Shown here: in pieces, positions 1-11,693 of the stretch
Position numbering within the stretch: the first letter of the stretch is position 1
Layout of the letters: every line of letters begins with the position of its first letter
Origin: Pyrinomonadaceae bacterium
Lineage (GTDB): Bacteria; Acidobacteriota; Blastocatellia; Pyrinomonadales; Pyrinomonadaceae
Assembly: GCA_025054715.1 (NCBI GenBank)
Contig: JANWYH010000004.1
Coordinates: 62,001 to 126,000 of the forward strand
Length of the DNA: 64,000 nt
Direction of reading: 5' to 3'
Notes under the pieces: generated by a model
The model's input: the letters and a program-made list of their open reading frames with translations, nothing else
What the model was told of the DNA's origin: nothing
The model's database searches: none
Made by a program: the position numbers and the translations under genes

Positions 1-1954
<1,954 letters not shown>

Positions 1955-1992
1955 CTACCAATAGAAAAACATTTTTGAGAAAATTTTGCAAA

Positions 1993-3000
1993 CTAATCAG
2001 AGCTTAACTCCAATCCGTTTCTTGAGAGCTTCCAATCTAATACCTTAACACCATCAACTTCAGAAAGTCGCCTTTCTAACTTCTCTTTATAGCCTTCCTT
2101 GCAAAAGAAAGCAACACATCCGCCGCCGCCCGCACCGCACACTTGCGCTGCGACCGCTCCGTTTCTAAAAGCCTCTTCTATTATTTCATCCATATGCTTT
2201 GTAGTAATGTTTTTAGATAGCCTTTTCCGTTGAGAATGAGAAAACCTTAAAATCTCAGCTACAGCATCCCAGTCTCTTTTGAGAAGAGCATCCTTCATGC
2301 TCAAGGAAGCGTCACGAATCTGCTCAAAGGCATCGAAAATTTCGCCTTCACCGTCAATATGACGCTTTGTTATCTCCCAATTATTTATGCCTGAATCCCT
2401 AGGCTCTCCGGTGTAGGCAATCACGAAGCGAGACTCTAAAGCTTCAAAGTCGGTTTCTATATGCTCATGAAATATACCGTCAGGGCGAAAGTGAATCGCA
2501 GAAACTCCTCCGTATTGAGCCGAATAATAATCTTGATAGCCTGTAGGCACTCTTATAACCTGACATTCAATAGCCGCTGCAATTGGAATAAAACGCTCTG
2601 ACGAATATCGTTCTCCCACAAGCCTATTCAAAGCCGCTATACAGGCAATGTTCAGAGTTGACGAACCAGCAAGCCCTGCTCCAGCAGGAACTTTCGATTC
2701 TACGGTCATCTCAAACCCAATTTCAGGCTTGAAAAAATAAATAAGCTTTGCAATTAGCTCGAGTCTCTTCTCATGTTTGAGCATTTGAAGCTGAGAAACC
2801 GAGCTTTCTAAAACTTCATTTCGATCAACGGATTCAACCAAAAATCTATCGTCTTTGCGTGTTTTTATACGACAATAAGCACGAAGACTTATGGCAAAGT
2901 TGATTGTAGATGCGCCTTCATGAAAAAGATAAAGGGGCGGTATGTCAATCGTTCCACCCGTAAGATCAACCCTCGTCGGAGCACTTGCTTCAATAAACAT
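1993..3000 (-). CDS. GHMP-family sugar kinase (heptose/fucose-type)
   Basis: ATP-dependent small-molecule kinase of the GHMP superfamily. Motif 1 near the N terminus is APTRVDLTGGTIDIPPLY; the phosphate-binding loop is PAGAGLAGSSTLN; the C-terminal glycine motif is CGAGGGGC. The layout is closest to D-glycero-D-manno-heptose 7-phosphate kinase and fucokinase-like proteins, which would fit LPS sugar supply (kdsA is in this window), but the substrate cannot be read from sequence. An upstream in-frame TTG at 3060 adds 20 Lys-rich residues and overlaps the DedA gene; I prefer ATG 3000 because the family starts just before APTR, although its Shine-Dalgarno is weak. About 336 residues, normal for the family. 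It follows dedA on the same strand. Confidence 0.85.
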   Translation of the reverse strand: MFIEASAPTRVDLTGGTIDIPPLYLFHEGASTINFAISLRAYCRIKTRKDDRFLVESVDRNEVLESSVSQLQMLKHEKRLELIAKLIYFFKPEIGFEMTVESKVPAGAGLAGSSTLNIACIAALNRLVGERYSSERFIPIAAAIECQVIRVPTGYQDYYSAQYGGVSAIHFRPDGIFHEHIETDFEALESRFVIAYTGEPRDSGINNWEITKRHIDGEGEIFDAFEQIRDASLSMKDALLKRDWDAVAEILRFSHSQRKRLSKNITTKHMDEIIEEAFRNGAVAAQVCGAGGGGCVAFFCKEGYKEKLERRLSEVDGVKVLDWKLSRNGLELSSD

Positions 3001-3040
3001 AAGTTTTTTGATTTTGTAACTTTTCTTTTCAATTTTCAAG

Positions 3041-3778
3041 TCAGTTCTTTCTCGTAGCAACGTTCTTTTTTTCCTTCTTTTGATCTTCGACGTCTCCCGA
3101 ATCGGTCAGATGGAGCTTTTCTGATAAAATGTGTAGTTTTTCGTGAGCAACTTCTTCAACCGTGTGCAGTTTTTCTTCTATCTTATGAATCAGCTCAGGC
3201 TCGGCCTCTTCAACTTTTCGCGCAATCCAAAAACGCTCAAGCATGTAGAAACAAATAACACCAACAATAGCAATCACGACCAAAACATAACCTATCTGAT
3301 GAAAATCACCTATGATTTTCGTAATAGCACCGCTGAAAAAATAACCGCTTCCGGCAAGAATTAAAACCCAAAAACCACAACTTATGGTATCAATAAGAAC
3401 AAATTTATGAAAAGGCATTCGACATGCACCTATTGAAATGCACATTGCAGTTCTTATTCCGTAGATGTATTTAGAAAGAACTAGAGCAAAAGCTCCAAAT
3501 TTGTTGGTTAGGCTATCTATTCTCGGCTTTGATCGCTGGTAGAAGGCTGTGTTTTTTATCGTATGATTGAAAAATCTTCCTATTAGATAGGCTACAGTAT
3601 CACCAACCACTCCTCCGAAAGTGCCTGCAATTAAGACTTTAATAAAGCTGTATTGCCCAAAAAAACCGTTATGGGCCATTAAACCCGATAAAATCAAAGT
3701 TAAATCGCCTTCAATGGCGCAAAGAGCAAACACCGCATATATCCCATAAGTTTCTATTAAGTGCGAAATATAGTCCAT
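3041..3778 (-). CDS. DedA/VTT-family membrane protein
   Basis: Inner-membrane protein of the DedA (SNARE-associated, VTT) family, some members of which move lipid carriers such as undecaprenyl phosphate across the membrane. Visible marks are the acidic pair in AIEGDLTLILSG near residue 25, the GGVVGDTVAYLIGR stretch, and LSKYIYGIRTAMCISIGA, the usual position of the conserved arginine loop. About four or five hydrophobic segments follow, then a charged, Lys/Glu-rich cytoplasmic tail of about 60 residues that may form a coiled coil and is longer than in typical DedA proteins. Start chosen at ATG 3778; a TTG 21 nt upstream is possible. It is divergent from rlmI, so 3779-3926 should hold promoters for both directions. 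Confidence 0.88.
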   Translation of the reverse strand: MDYISHLIETYGIYAVFALCAIEGDLTLILSGLMAHNGFFGQYSFIKVLIAGTFGGVVGDTVAYLIGRFFNHTIKNTAFYQRSKPRIDSLTNKFGAFALVLSKYIYGIRTAMCISIGACRMPFHKFVLIDTISCGFWVLILAGSGYFFSGAITKIIGDFHQIGYVLVVIAIVGVICFYMLERFWIARKVEEAEPELIHKIEEKLHTVEEVAHEKLHILSEKLHLTDSGDVEDQKKEKKNVATRKN

Positions 3779-3926
3779 TTCTTCGTTACACACCAACAAG
3801 AAAAGAGTAACTTTCTTTTCGTCACTCAGTCAAAGATAGAAACTTTTATCAGCTTGTTTCCTAAAACATTCAGTTTAGATCGTTCGGCTTTTACCTACTA
3901 CTTAAAGTAAGGCTAAAATTAGCTTT

Positions 3927-5087
3927 ATGTCCAAAGCTGTTGTTAATAATAGATGCAGCAAGCGAATTCGTAATGGACATCTCTGGGGCTATAAAGGCGA
4001 CATAAAACACATTGAGGCTTGCGGAGGAGACGTTGTATCGGTTTACGATGAAGCAAACAACTTCGTTGGAAAAGCCTTCTATTCAGATTCTTCTGAAATA
4101 GCTCTTCGCTTTTTCACGAGAAAGGACAAGAAAACAGATGAAAACTTTTGGAAAAGCCGAATTAGGCAAGCAATCAGCTTACGTGAAGGCTTAGTGAAAA
4201 ATTCAAACGCATTCAGGCTAGTTAATGCTGAAGGCGATCTTATCCCCTCTTTGATAGTTGATTACTACAATGAAGTTTTAGTCATCCAAACGCTCTCTCA
4301 ATCAACCGAAAAGCTTAAAAGCACATTCGTAGAAATACTAAAAGACGAGCTTAAACCCCGTTCAATAATCGAAAAAAACAACACTACCGTAAGACTTCTC
4401 GAAAACCTAGAGCTTAAGGAAGGCTTAATCTACGGTGAGAATGTAGAGGAAGTAACAATCAATCAAAACAATCTAAACTTTTTTGTTTCCTTTGGCACGG
4501 GTCAAAAAACCGGGGCTTTTCTCGATCAAAGAGAAAACTATCTAGCGGCAAGAAAACTCGCAAAAGGACGCGCATTAGACTGTTTCTGCTTCGCCGGCGG
4601 TTTTGCAGTAAACATAGCAGCAAATTGCCATGAAGTTCTAGCAGTTGACATTTCAGAAACGGCTATAGAACTAGCAAAGAGAAATGCACAACAAAACAAC
4701 TTATCAAATATAAGCTTTTACTGTTCGAACGCTTTTGATTTTCTAAAGGATCTCGATCGTGCAAAAGAGCGTTTTGACATTGTCGTATTAGACCCCCCAG
4801 CCTTTGCAAAAAATCGTCAGTCTTTGAAAAAGGCTATTCGTGGCTATAAAGAAATAAACCTGCGAGCGATGAAAATTCTCAATTCCAACGGGATTTTAGT
4901 TACCTGTTCATGCTCTCACCATTTTACGGAAGAACTATTTGCCGAAACCTTGCTTTCTGCTGCAAATGATGCTAAAAAACGAATTCACCTAATCGAAAAA
5001 AGATACCAATCCCCAGATCACCCAATACTTATGGGAATGCCAGAAACACTTTATCTGAAATGCTTTATTCTGAGAGTGTTCGGCTAG
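3927..5087 (+). CDS. rlmI: 23S rRNA (cytosine-5)-methyltransferase RlmI-type
   Basis: Class I SAM-dependent RNA methyltransferase of the RlmI/RlmK group, expected to make m5C in 23S rRNA (position 1962 in E. coli). Domain order is an N-terminal PUA domain (residues 1-75, with KRIRNGHLWGYKGDI), a small linker domain, and a Rossmann methyltransferase domain. SAM motif I is DCFCFAGGFAVNIA, the catalytic region is VVLDPPAFAK, and CSCSHH near the C terminus is typical of the family. Length 386 residues is normal. The stop overlaps the stop of the convergent S41 protease gene by 4 nt. Confidence 0.93.
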   Translation: MSKAVVNNRCSKRIRNGHLWGYKGDIKHIEACGGDVVSVYDEANNFVGKAFYSDSSEIALRFFTRKDKKTDENFWKSRIRQAISLREGLVKNSNAFRLVNAEGDLIPSLIVDYYNEVLVIQTLSQSTEKLKSTFVEILKDELKPRSIIEKNNTTVRLLENLELKEGLIYGENVEEVTINQNNLNFFVSFGTGQKTGAFLDQRENYLAARKLAKGRALDCFCFAGGFAVNIAANCHEVLAVDISETAIELAKRNAQQNNLSNISFYCSNAFDFLKDLDRAKERFDIVVLDPPAFAKNRQSLKKAIRGYKEINLRAMKILNSNGILVTCSCSHHFTEELFAETLLSAANDAKKRIHLIEKRYQSPDHPILMGMPETLYLKCFILRVFG

Positions 5088-6718
5088 CCAAAATTTTTAA
5101 GTATTCCTGTTCTTTCCGCTAGCTTTTTAGCTTCCGGCAAAACTTCAACAGCTTTTCGCACTTGTGGATCTATTTCCAAGAAAACCTGTGCGCCCGCTTC
5201 GCTAGAATAACTTGCCGTGACTATCTCCTGTCTTAACCGCACCTTTACGTAATCTAAATTTTTGTTTATTGTTTCAACTGTAAGTCCATCCAATTTATCC
5301 TTTTCTACAAATTCACGAAAGGCATTAAGAAGCTTTTCGGTAACTGGGAATTCACCAGGCTGAACAACAGAAATGTTCTTCTGACGTTCAACACGATAAC
5401 TTTCTAAACCTGCAATTTTACCTGCCACCAAAAGTCGCGTAAAGTAAAATATGGATTCATTAATCCGATAGCGTGTCGGATCAAATTCAAGCGGTTCAAC
5501 CTTTACGTCTGGTGTAATTCCACGTCCACTGTAAAAAGTTCTTCCATCAGCCGTTCTTATAATCTGTCCTTCATTGACCTTTTGTTCTTCATCTTCAAGA
5601 TGATGAACGTAGTAATCGTAAATCGAACCATTTGAGTAATCTCTCTGAAGCGAACGCCCAAAAGGCGTGTAATACCTAGCAGTTGTAAGCGTAATAGCTG
5701 CTCCCATGGGAAGTTCAAAAACTTTCTGAACAAGTCCCTTGCCAAAACTTTCCGTTCCGACAACAAGACCTCTTCCGTGATCCTGCACGGCTCCAGCAAC
5801 AATCTCCGAAGCAGAAGCCGAGGCACCATTTATCAAAACAACCAATGGAAATGTTTCAATTCTATCTCTTCTAGAAAGAAGGTCTTCTGAAACGGCATAT
5901 CTTGAACGACCTTTTACTGAGACAATAACCTTGCCTTTCGGTATAAACCTGCTAGCAACTTCTACTGCTTGAGGCAAAAGCCCGCCAGGATTATTTCTAA
6001 GATCGAGTATTAACTGTTTCATTCCTTGTTTCTTCAAGCTTTCTATGGCCTTGTCTAACTCTACAGCAGTCGTTTCCTGAAATCCGCCGATAAGGCCAAT
6101 GTAGCCAACATCATCTTTTAACATGAAATAATTTCTTATCGAAGGAAGAGGAACACCATCACGCACTATTTCGAATTCCAATGGCGTCGCCTCGCCAGCT
6201 CTTTCCATCTTCAGACGAACAGTCGTTCCACGCTCACCACGAACATTCTTAGAAACCTCCGCACTTGACCAACCAGTAGCATCTTTACCATCTACTTCCA
6301 AGAACTTATCTCCATACCTTAAACCTGCTTTTTCAGCTGGTGTTCCTGGTATAACCGATTGAATGTAAACACCATCACGATGACGAAGAATTGAAACTCC
6401 TATGCCAAAAAACCTAGAAGACTGCTCCTCACGAAGTCGCTTAAATTCCGCCCGATTCAAAAATGAAGAATGAGGATCAAGCGACCAAAGCATGCTCTGA
6501 ATTGAGCTTTCCGAAAGCTTTTCATAATCTATTGACCCAGCATAATTTTCTTCAATTACGCGTATTGCCTCTTTGTAGTCAGATTTAATCGTCTCAGCAC
6601 TAATACCACCCTCTTCCGTAAATGTTCCTGAGCTTGGAATCCTACCAAAAAAACCACCTATAAGAGAAGAAACCGAAACAACCAGAAAACCAAATATAAC
6701 TACAAACTTTCTATCCAT
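5084..6718 (-). CDS. S41 C-terminal processing peptidase (CtpA/Prc-like)
   Basis: Periplasmic serine protease of family S41. Residues 1-25 form a signal anchor. A PDZ domain follows at about 95-180 (FGIGVSILRH... GTPAEKAGLRYGDK), then the protease core. The catalytic Ser lies in NGASASASEIVAGA and the Lys in SFGKGLVQ, the Ser/Lys dyad of the family. The C-terminal 120 residues are a helical extension. At 544 residues it matches long CtpA proteins. It probably trims envelope proteins or peptidoglycan enzymes. It stands alone on the minus strand between the convergent rlmI and the divergent GT2-pdxJ-coaD operon. Confidence 0.93.
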   Translation of the reverse strand: MDRKFVVIFGFLVVSVSSLIGGFFGRIPSSGTFTEEGGISAETIKSDYKEAIRVIEENYAGSIDYEKLSESSIQSMLWSLDPHSSFLNRAEFKRLREEQSSRFFGIGVSILRHRDGVYIQSVIPGTPAEKAGLRYGDKFLEVDGKDATGWSSAEVSKNVRGERGTTVRLKMERAGEATPLEFEIVRDGVPLPSIRNYFMLKDDVGYIGLIGGFQETTAVELDKAIESLKKQGMKQLILDLRNNPGGLLPQAVEVASRFIPKGKVIVSVKGRSRYAVSEDLLSRRDRIETFPLVVLINGASASASEIVAGAVQDHGRGLVVGTESFGKGLVQKVFELPMGAAITLTTARYYTPFGRSLQRDYSNGSIYDYYVHHLEDEEQKVNEGQIIRTADGRTFYSGRGITPDVKVEPLEFDPTRYRINESIFYFTRLLVAGKIAGLESYRVERQKNISVVQPGEFPVTEKLLNAFREFVEKDKLDGLTVETINKNLDYVKVRLRQEIVTASYSSEAGAQVFLEIDPQVRKAVEVLPEAKKLAERTGILKNFG

Positions 6719-6832
6719 CTTTTTCTGAAAAAATCATATCACACGCCTACCTTAGATTGAAAAAATTTGAAGCTTCTAGAAAATTATTTTACACTTTGAA
6801 TTTTAAGTTTGAGTAAATCGAGACTCTTACAG

Positions 6833-7579
6833 ATGGACAATCTGATCTCAATTGTAATTCCAGCGTTCGACGAGGAAAACAGGCTAAACGTAACGGTTCG
6901 GAAAATTTTAGATTACATAAAAGAAAACAATTTAAATGCAGAACTGATAGTCGTTGATGACGGCTCATCAGATCGAACAAAAGAAGTTGCCGAAGCAGAG
7001 TTCAAAAATTTTCCTGAAATCGCCTGCAAAGTTATTCGTTACGAAAAGAACAGAGGCAAGGGCTATGCAGTAAGAATTGGCTTAATGCAGTCAAAAGGCA
7101 GTATTGCAATTTTTTCTGACGCTGACCTTTCGACACCAATAGAAGAAATGCCCAAGCTAATCGAGCCTATAAAAAAGGGCGAATTTGATGTAACCTTTGG
7201 CTCTCGCGCTCTTGATAGAAGCTTAATAGGAATCCATCAACCTTGGCGACGAGAACAAGGCGGAAAGATATTTAATCTTTTCGTTCGCCTGATTACTGGA
7301 TTACCCTTTTGGGATACGCAATGTGGATTTAAGGCTTTCAACATGATAAAGTTCCGACCACTGCTAGACTTGATGACAATTGAAAGATTCGGATTTGACG
7401 TTGAATTTCTTTATGTTGCTTACCATAATGGTTTAAGACTAAAGGAAATTCCAGTAAGATGGAATCATGACGAAAGAACCAAGGTTAACGTCTTTCGCGA
7501 TAGCCGCCGAATGCTAAAAGAAGTTATTCAAATCAAGCGTAATGCCAAACTTGGACTTTATAATGGAAAGAAAGTATGA
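6833..7579 (+). CDS. Family 2 glycosyltransferase (dolichyl/polyprenyl-phosphate sugar type)
   Basis: GT-A fold glycosyltransferase that most likely moves a nucleotide-activated sugar to a polyprenyl phosphate. It shows SIVIPAFDEENRL at the N terminus, the UDP-binding VVDDGSSD, the metal-binding DADLSTP, and TQCGFKAF, as in ALG5-like and DPM1-like enzymes. No transmembrane tail is visible (about 248 residues). ATG 6833 is chosen over the TTG at 6809 because homologues begin just before the SIVIP strand. The last codons overlap pdxJ by ATGA, so the two are translated as a unit. Confidence 0.88.
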   Translation: MDNLISIVIPAFDEENRLNVTVRKILDYIKENNLNAELIVVDDGSSDRTKEVAEAEFKNFPEIACKVIRYEKNRGKGYAVRIGLMQSKGSIAIFSDADLSTPIEEMPKLIEPIKKGEFDVTFGSRALDRSLIGIHQPWRREQGGKIFNLFVRLITGLPFWDTQCGFKAFNMIKFRPLLDLMTIERFGFDVEFLYVAYHNGLRLKEIPVRWNHDERTKVNVFRDSRRMLKEVIQIKRNAKLGLYNGKKV

Positions 7580-8343
7580 AGACAAGACTTAACGTAAACA
7601 TAGATCACGTTGCGACAGTTCGCCAAGCCCGTCGGACCATAGAACCAAGTATTGTCGCCGCCGCAGTCGCCTGTGAAAAGGCTGGAGCAGATGGCATCAC
7701 GGTTCATTTAAGACAAGACCGACGGCATATTCAGGATAGAGATGTTCGTCTTTTGAGAGAAATTCTAACGACTTACTTAAATGTCGAGATGGCTGTTCAT
7801 CCCGAAATGATTTCAATAGCTCTAGAAGTAAAACCCGATGCTGTTACGCTCGTTCCAGAAAAGCCTCAAGAAATAACAACCGAAGGCGGATTAAACATAG
7901 CCGAAAACTTTGATGAAGTTCAAAAAACGGTTGCAAGATTAAGAGACGCAGGAATTTTTACAAGTATATTCGTCGATCCAGACACTAAGCAAATAGAGCT
8001 AGCAAAAAGAGCAGGGGCAAATCAGGTGGAACTTTGCACGGCTCAATATTCCGAATTTACACTTCCAGGCAAATCAGTTCATGGTGAAGGCTTGATGAAG
8101 GCTAGAAGCGAATTAAGACGCTTAGCAGAAGCCGCTCGTCACGCCACCAATTTAGGGTTAATCGTTGCCGCAGGACACGGACTTACCTACAGAAACGTCG
8201 GTGCTATAGCCTCCATAAAAGAAATATCCGAACTTAATATCGGTCATAACATAATTGCACGTTCAATTTTTGTAGGTCTTGAACGTGCTGTCAAGGAAAT
8301 GCTCGAAGCAATAAGACGAGGGAAGCAAGAAGGAGCTATCTGA
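7576..8343 (+). CDS. pdxJ: Pyridoxine 5'-phosphate synthase PdxJ
   Basis: Last step of the DXP-dependent vitamin B6 pathway: condenses 1-deoxyxylulose 5-phosphate with 3-amino-2-oxopropyl phosphate to give pyridoxine 5'-phosphate. A TIM barrel of 255 residues, normal size. Signature stretches are LNVNIDHVATVRQARR at the N terminus, ADGITVHLRQDRRHIQDRD, and NIGHNIIARSIFVGL near the C terminus. The start overlaps the upstream glycosyltransferase (ATGA), and the stop TGA shares its last base with the coaD ATG (TGATG), so the three genes form one operon. Confidence 0.97.
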   Translation: MKTRLNVNIDHVATVRQARRTIEPSIVAAAVACEKAGADGITVHLRQDRRHIQDRDVRLLREILTTYLNVEMAVHPEMISIALEVKPDAVTLVPEKPQEITTEGGLNIAENFDEVQKTVARLRDAGIFTSIFVDPDTKQIELAKRAGANQVELCTAQYSEFTLPGKSVHGEGLMKARSELRRLAEAARHATNLGLIVAAGHGLTYRNVGAIASIKEISELNIGHNIIARSIFVGLERAVKEMLEAIRRGKQEGAI

Positions 8344-8843
8344 TGAAAATAAAACGCGCAGTTTTTCCCGGTTCATTCGATCCTCTTACAAACGGACACC
8401 TTGACATCATAAAAAGAAGCATTCCAGTTTTTGACGAAGTCATCGTAGCGGTTCTAAATAATCCTGATAAAAAGCCTATGTTTACTGTTGAGGAAAGATG
8501 CTCGATGATTTCGCTAGTTCTAAAACAGATAGAAACAGAAGACTGCAAACTTTCAGTTGACAGTTTTTCGGGTTTAACGGTCGATTTCGCTAGGAAAGTC
8601 AAAGCCACAGCCATTGTAAGAGGTATAAGAGCAATTTCCGATTACGAATACGAACTAAGAATGGCGCTTATGAACAGAAAACTAGCCCCAGAAATTGAAA
8701 CCGTTTTTCTGATGGCGGCTGTTGAATTCTCCTATATTTCATCAAATCTCGTAAAGCAGATATTTTCGCTAGGCGGCTCCATCGATAGTCTCGTTCCACC
8801 GCTGATAGAAACAAAAATGAAAGAAAAATTGCTCAATCCTTAA
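8343..8843 (+). CDS. coaD: Phosphopantetheine adenylyltransferase CoaD
   Basis: Penultimate step of coenzyme A synthesis: adenylates 4'-phosphopantetheine to dephospho-CoA. The nucleotidyltransferase HxGH-type motif is GSFDPLTNGHLDIIKR at the N terminus, and the second signature VRGIRAISDYEYELRMALMNR is close to the family consensus, as is the C-terminal EFSYISSNLVKQI. At 166 residues it is the standard length. The 3' end overlaps the 3' end of polA by 11 bp in a convergent arrangement, leaving no room for a separate terminator. Confidence 0.97.
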   Translation: MKIKRAVFPGSFDPLTNGHLDIIKRSIPVFDEVIVAVLNNPDKKPMFTVEERCSMISLVLKQIETEDCKLSVDSFSGLTVDFARKVKATAIVRGIRAISDYEYELRMALMNRKLAPEIETVFLMAAVEFSYISSNLVKQIFSLGGSIDSLVPPLIETKMKEKLLNP

Positions 8844-11529
8844 TCTCCATCCAATTATCGCCGGCTTTTATCTCAACAGTCAGAGGTACGGATAGTTCTA
8901 CCGCCGATTCCATCTTTTCTTTAATCACTCGCATCGCTTTTTCTACTTCTTCTTCAGGAGCTTCAAACAAAAGTTCGTCGTGAATTTGCATAATCATCTG
9001 TGTCTTAAATCCTCGTTCTTTCAAAGCCCTATCAGTTTTTATCATTGCAAGCTTTACTATGTCACTTGCTGTGCCTTGAATCGGCATATTTATTGCTTCT
9101 CTTTCAGCTCTTGCCCTTACGCTATGGCTCCGATCATTTATTGAAGGCAGATAGCGCCGTCTTCCAAATATAGAACTAACATAACCTTGCCGTCGAGCAA
9201 TTTCCGGAATCTCTTTCATGTATCTTCTTACGCCCTCGTAAGTTCTGTAATAATTTTCTATTAGCTTTTTTGCTTCAGTTCTCGTGATACCTACGCGCTG
9301 GGAAAGTCCGTAAGGTTCGACTGCATAGGCTATTGCAAAGTTTACAACTTTAGCCAAGCGTCGTTTTTCTTTTAGCTCTTCCGCCGTTTCAGCTCCAAAA
9401 ACCAGTCTTGCTGTTTTTGCATGTATATCTTCACCTTTACGAAAGGCATCTAGCATTACTTCATCTTGGGTCACATGAGCAAGTATTCTTAACTCAAGTT
9501 GTGAATAATCAGCAGACACTAATTTGTTACCTTTTTCTGGCACAAAAGCTTTTCTTATCTGCCGTCCCAGCTCTGTTCTTATAGGAATATTCTGAAGATT
9601 TGGATCTGAGCTACTAAGTCTTCCCGTCACTGTTGTAGTCTGATTCAAGTTAGTATGGATCCTGCCGTCATCATCAATAAGTTCCGGCAGGGCATCCGCA
9701 TAGGTGTCTTTTAACTTTTCCAGCTCTCTATACTCTACGATAAGCTTCGCGATTTCATATTCTGCAGCGAGCTCATTTAAAATGTCCTTACTTGTTGCAA
9801 TCTGCCCCGTAGCTGTCTTTTTCCCTGTTTGAATTCCTAAACTCTGCAAAACTTCAGCTACTTGCTTTGGAGAATTTATATTAAAACTTCTTCCAGCTAT
9901 TTCATAAATCTTTTGCGCAGTTTTTTTAATTTCTTCAGCGATAAACACTGAAAAATCATTTAGTGCTTTAACATCTACCTTTATTCCTGTAACTTCCATC
10001 TGATAAAGAATCGGCACTAGTGGCAATTCTATCTCTCGATAAACTCTTTCAAGATCGTGCTCTTTGATTTTTTCTTCTAACCTAGCAGCCAGCCGAAAGG
10101 AAAGATCAGCTTGTTCAGCCGTTTTATATTGATCTTCTGTCCAGCCCTCCGGAATAGTTCTTTGCATGTCTAAACCTAACTCCATCGAGGCTATGGTTCT
10201 AAGATCATACCTAGCACGCCCCGGTTCAAGCAAATAAGCTGCCAGCATTACATCATTTCTCAAACTTTCTACCTCTATACTAGCCTTTTTCAGAACAGCT
10301 AGATTTCTCTTGTAATCATAGGTAGCTTTTTCGAGAATACCATTTGAAAGAATATCACCAAGCAAAGCAATAGCCTTACCTTTATCACCATCGAAGTTTT
10401 GTATATCAACGTAACGAGAAACCCCTTCTTTCCAGCTGATCGCAACACCAAGCGGCGGCTTCTTCTTGTATGAGTTCTTATGATCAGAATTTGAATCATC
10501 AACCATAAAGCTCCAACCGTCATGTTCCCAAAGAATCCTAATGAGCTTTTCCAATCCTTCAACATTGCTTATCAGCTCGTAATCAAACTCATCACTTTCA
10601 ACACTAACTTCCGCTGGCTCAAACTCATGAACTAAGCTCGAAAACTCTAGTTCACGAAAAAGCTCGTAGGCTAATTTCCTGTTTGGTTCCTTCAACCGTA
10701 GGTTCTCAAGATCCAGTTCTATCGGCACGGAAGTATCAATTTTGGCAAGCTCTAGCGATTGCCTTATAAGAGCTTCATTAAGCTTTAGACTTTCCCTATA
10801 CCTTTTGTCTCTCACTTCATCGGCGCGCTTTATAGCCTCCTCTGCGGAACCAAATTGAAGAACGAGGCTCAAAGCACCTTTTTCGCCAATACCTTTTGCT
10901 CCCGGTATGTTATCTATTGGATCACCCATAAGTCCAAGAAGATCAACTATTTTTGATGGCGGCACCCCAAATTTCCTCTTAACCCAGGCCTCATCGCACC
11001 ACTCAATCGGCGGAACCGGCACTCGCCTTTTGATATTCTGTGGATTGTGTCTTAAACAGACTATCAAAGGGTCTTTCACAAGCTGGCAAAAATCTTTGTC
11101 ATTAGATACGATAACGGCTTGAACGCCTTTTTCTGCCGCTTTCACAGCAAGCGTTCCGATAATATCATCTGCTTCGTAGCCAGGCATTTTTATTACAGAA
11201 ACATTGAAAGCTTCACAAACCTTGAAAATGTAAGGCATTTGAGACGCAAGCTCTTCTGGCATTTCATCCCTATTAGCTTTGTAACTTTCGAAACTTTCGT
11301 GCCGAAAGGTTTTTTCCGCAGAATCAAAAACAACGGCTATATAATCTGGCTTTTCTGAAACAAGAAGTTTACGAAGCATGTTAGTAAAAATAAAAACCGC
11401 CTGCGTAACTTGTCCTTTTGAATTGCGAAGAGGCTCCTGGCGACCAGCTACAGGAGCAAAAAAGGCACGAAAAATATGTGACATAGCATCTATAAGAAAA
11501 AGTCTCTTCCGGCTTTGATTTTCCTCCAT
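8833..11529 (-). CDS. polA: DNA polymerase I
   Basis: Three-domain PolA for gap repair and primer removal. Residues 1-300 are the 5'-3' nuclease (EADDIIGTLA, SNDKDFCQLV, GDPIDNIPGAKGIGEKGA). Residues 320-510 occupy the place of the 3'-5' exonuclease, but the catalytic acids are not conserved: the ExoI region reads VDDSNSD with no DxE, the ExoII Asp aligns with Asn in DYKRNLAVL, and the ExoIII Asp aligns with Gln in AEQADL. The polymerase has motif A DYSQLELRI and motif C QIHDELLFE. The O-helix (9322-9342) reads NFAIAYA where E. coli has NFGLIYG. Start is ATG 11529; an in-frame GTG lies at 11547. It is probably active as a polymerase without proofreading. Confidence 0.95.
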   Translation of the reverse strand: MEENQSRKRLFLIDAMSHIFRAFFAPVAGRQEPLRNSKGQVTQAVFIFTNMLRKLLVSEKPDYIAVVFDSAEKTFRHESFESYKANRDEMPEELASQMPYIFKVCEAFNVSVIKMPGYEADDIIGTLAVKAAEKGVQAVIVSNDKDFCQLVKDPLIVCLRHNPQNIKRRVPVPPIEWCDEAWVKRKFGVPPSKIVDLLGLMGDPIDNIPGAKGIGEKGALSLVLQFGSAEEAIKRADEVRDKRYRESLKLNEALIRQSLELAKIDTSVPIELDLENLRLKEPNRKLAYELFRELEFSSLVHEFEPAEVSVESDEFDYELISNVEGLEKLIRILWEHDGWSFMVDDSNSDHKNSYKKKPPLGVAISWKEGVSRYVDIQNFDGDKGKAIALLGDILSNGILEKATYDYKRNLAVLKKASIEVESLRNDVMLAAYLLEPGRARYDLRTIASMELGLDMQRTIPEGWTEDQYKTAEQADLSFRLAARLEEKIKEHDLERVYREIELPLVPILYQMEVTGIKVDVKALNDFSVFIAEEIKKTAQKIYEIAGRSFNINSPKQVAEVLQSLGIQTGKKTATGQIATSKDILNELAAEYEIAKLIVEYRELEKLKDTYADALPELIDDDGRIHTNLNQTTTVTGRLSSSDPNLQNIPIRTELGRQIRKAFVPEKGNKLVSADYSQLELRILAHVTQDEVMLDAFRKGEDIHAKTARLVFGAETAEELKEKRRLAKVVNFAIAYAVEPYGLSQRVGITRTEAKKLIENYYRTYEGVRRYMKEIPEIARRQGYVSSIFGRRRYLPSINDRSHSVRARAEREAINMPIQGTASDIVKLAMIKTDRALKERGFKTQMIMQIHDELLFEAPEEEVEKAMRVIKEKMESAVELSVPLTVEIKAGDNWMEIKD

Positions 11530-11693
11530 CACAAAACGAATTATCACAGAATCTTGTCAAACTTGTAAACAGACTAAATTCAAAATTTCAGCAAGTAATC
11601 GGTTTAACTTAGATTTAAGGCCATTTTGAGAATGAGAAAATCTCGTTTCGCTATGTCATTTTTGCAAATTGTGATAATTTATTTCTAAACGCC

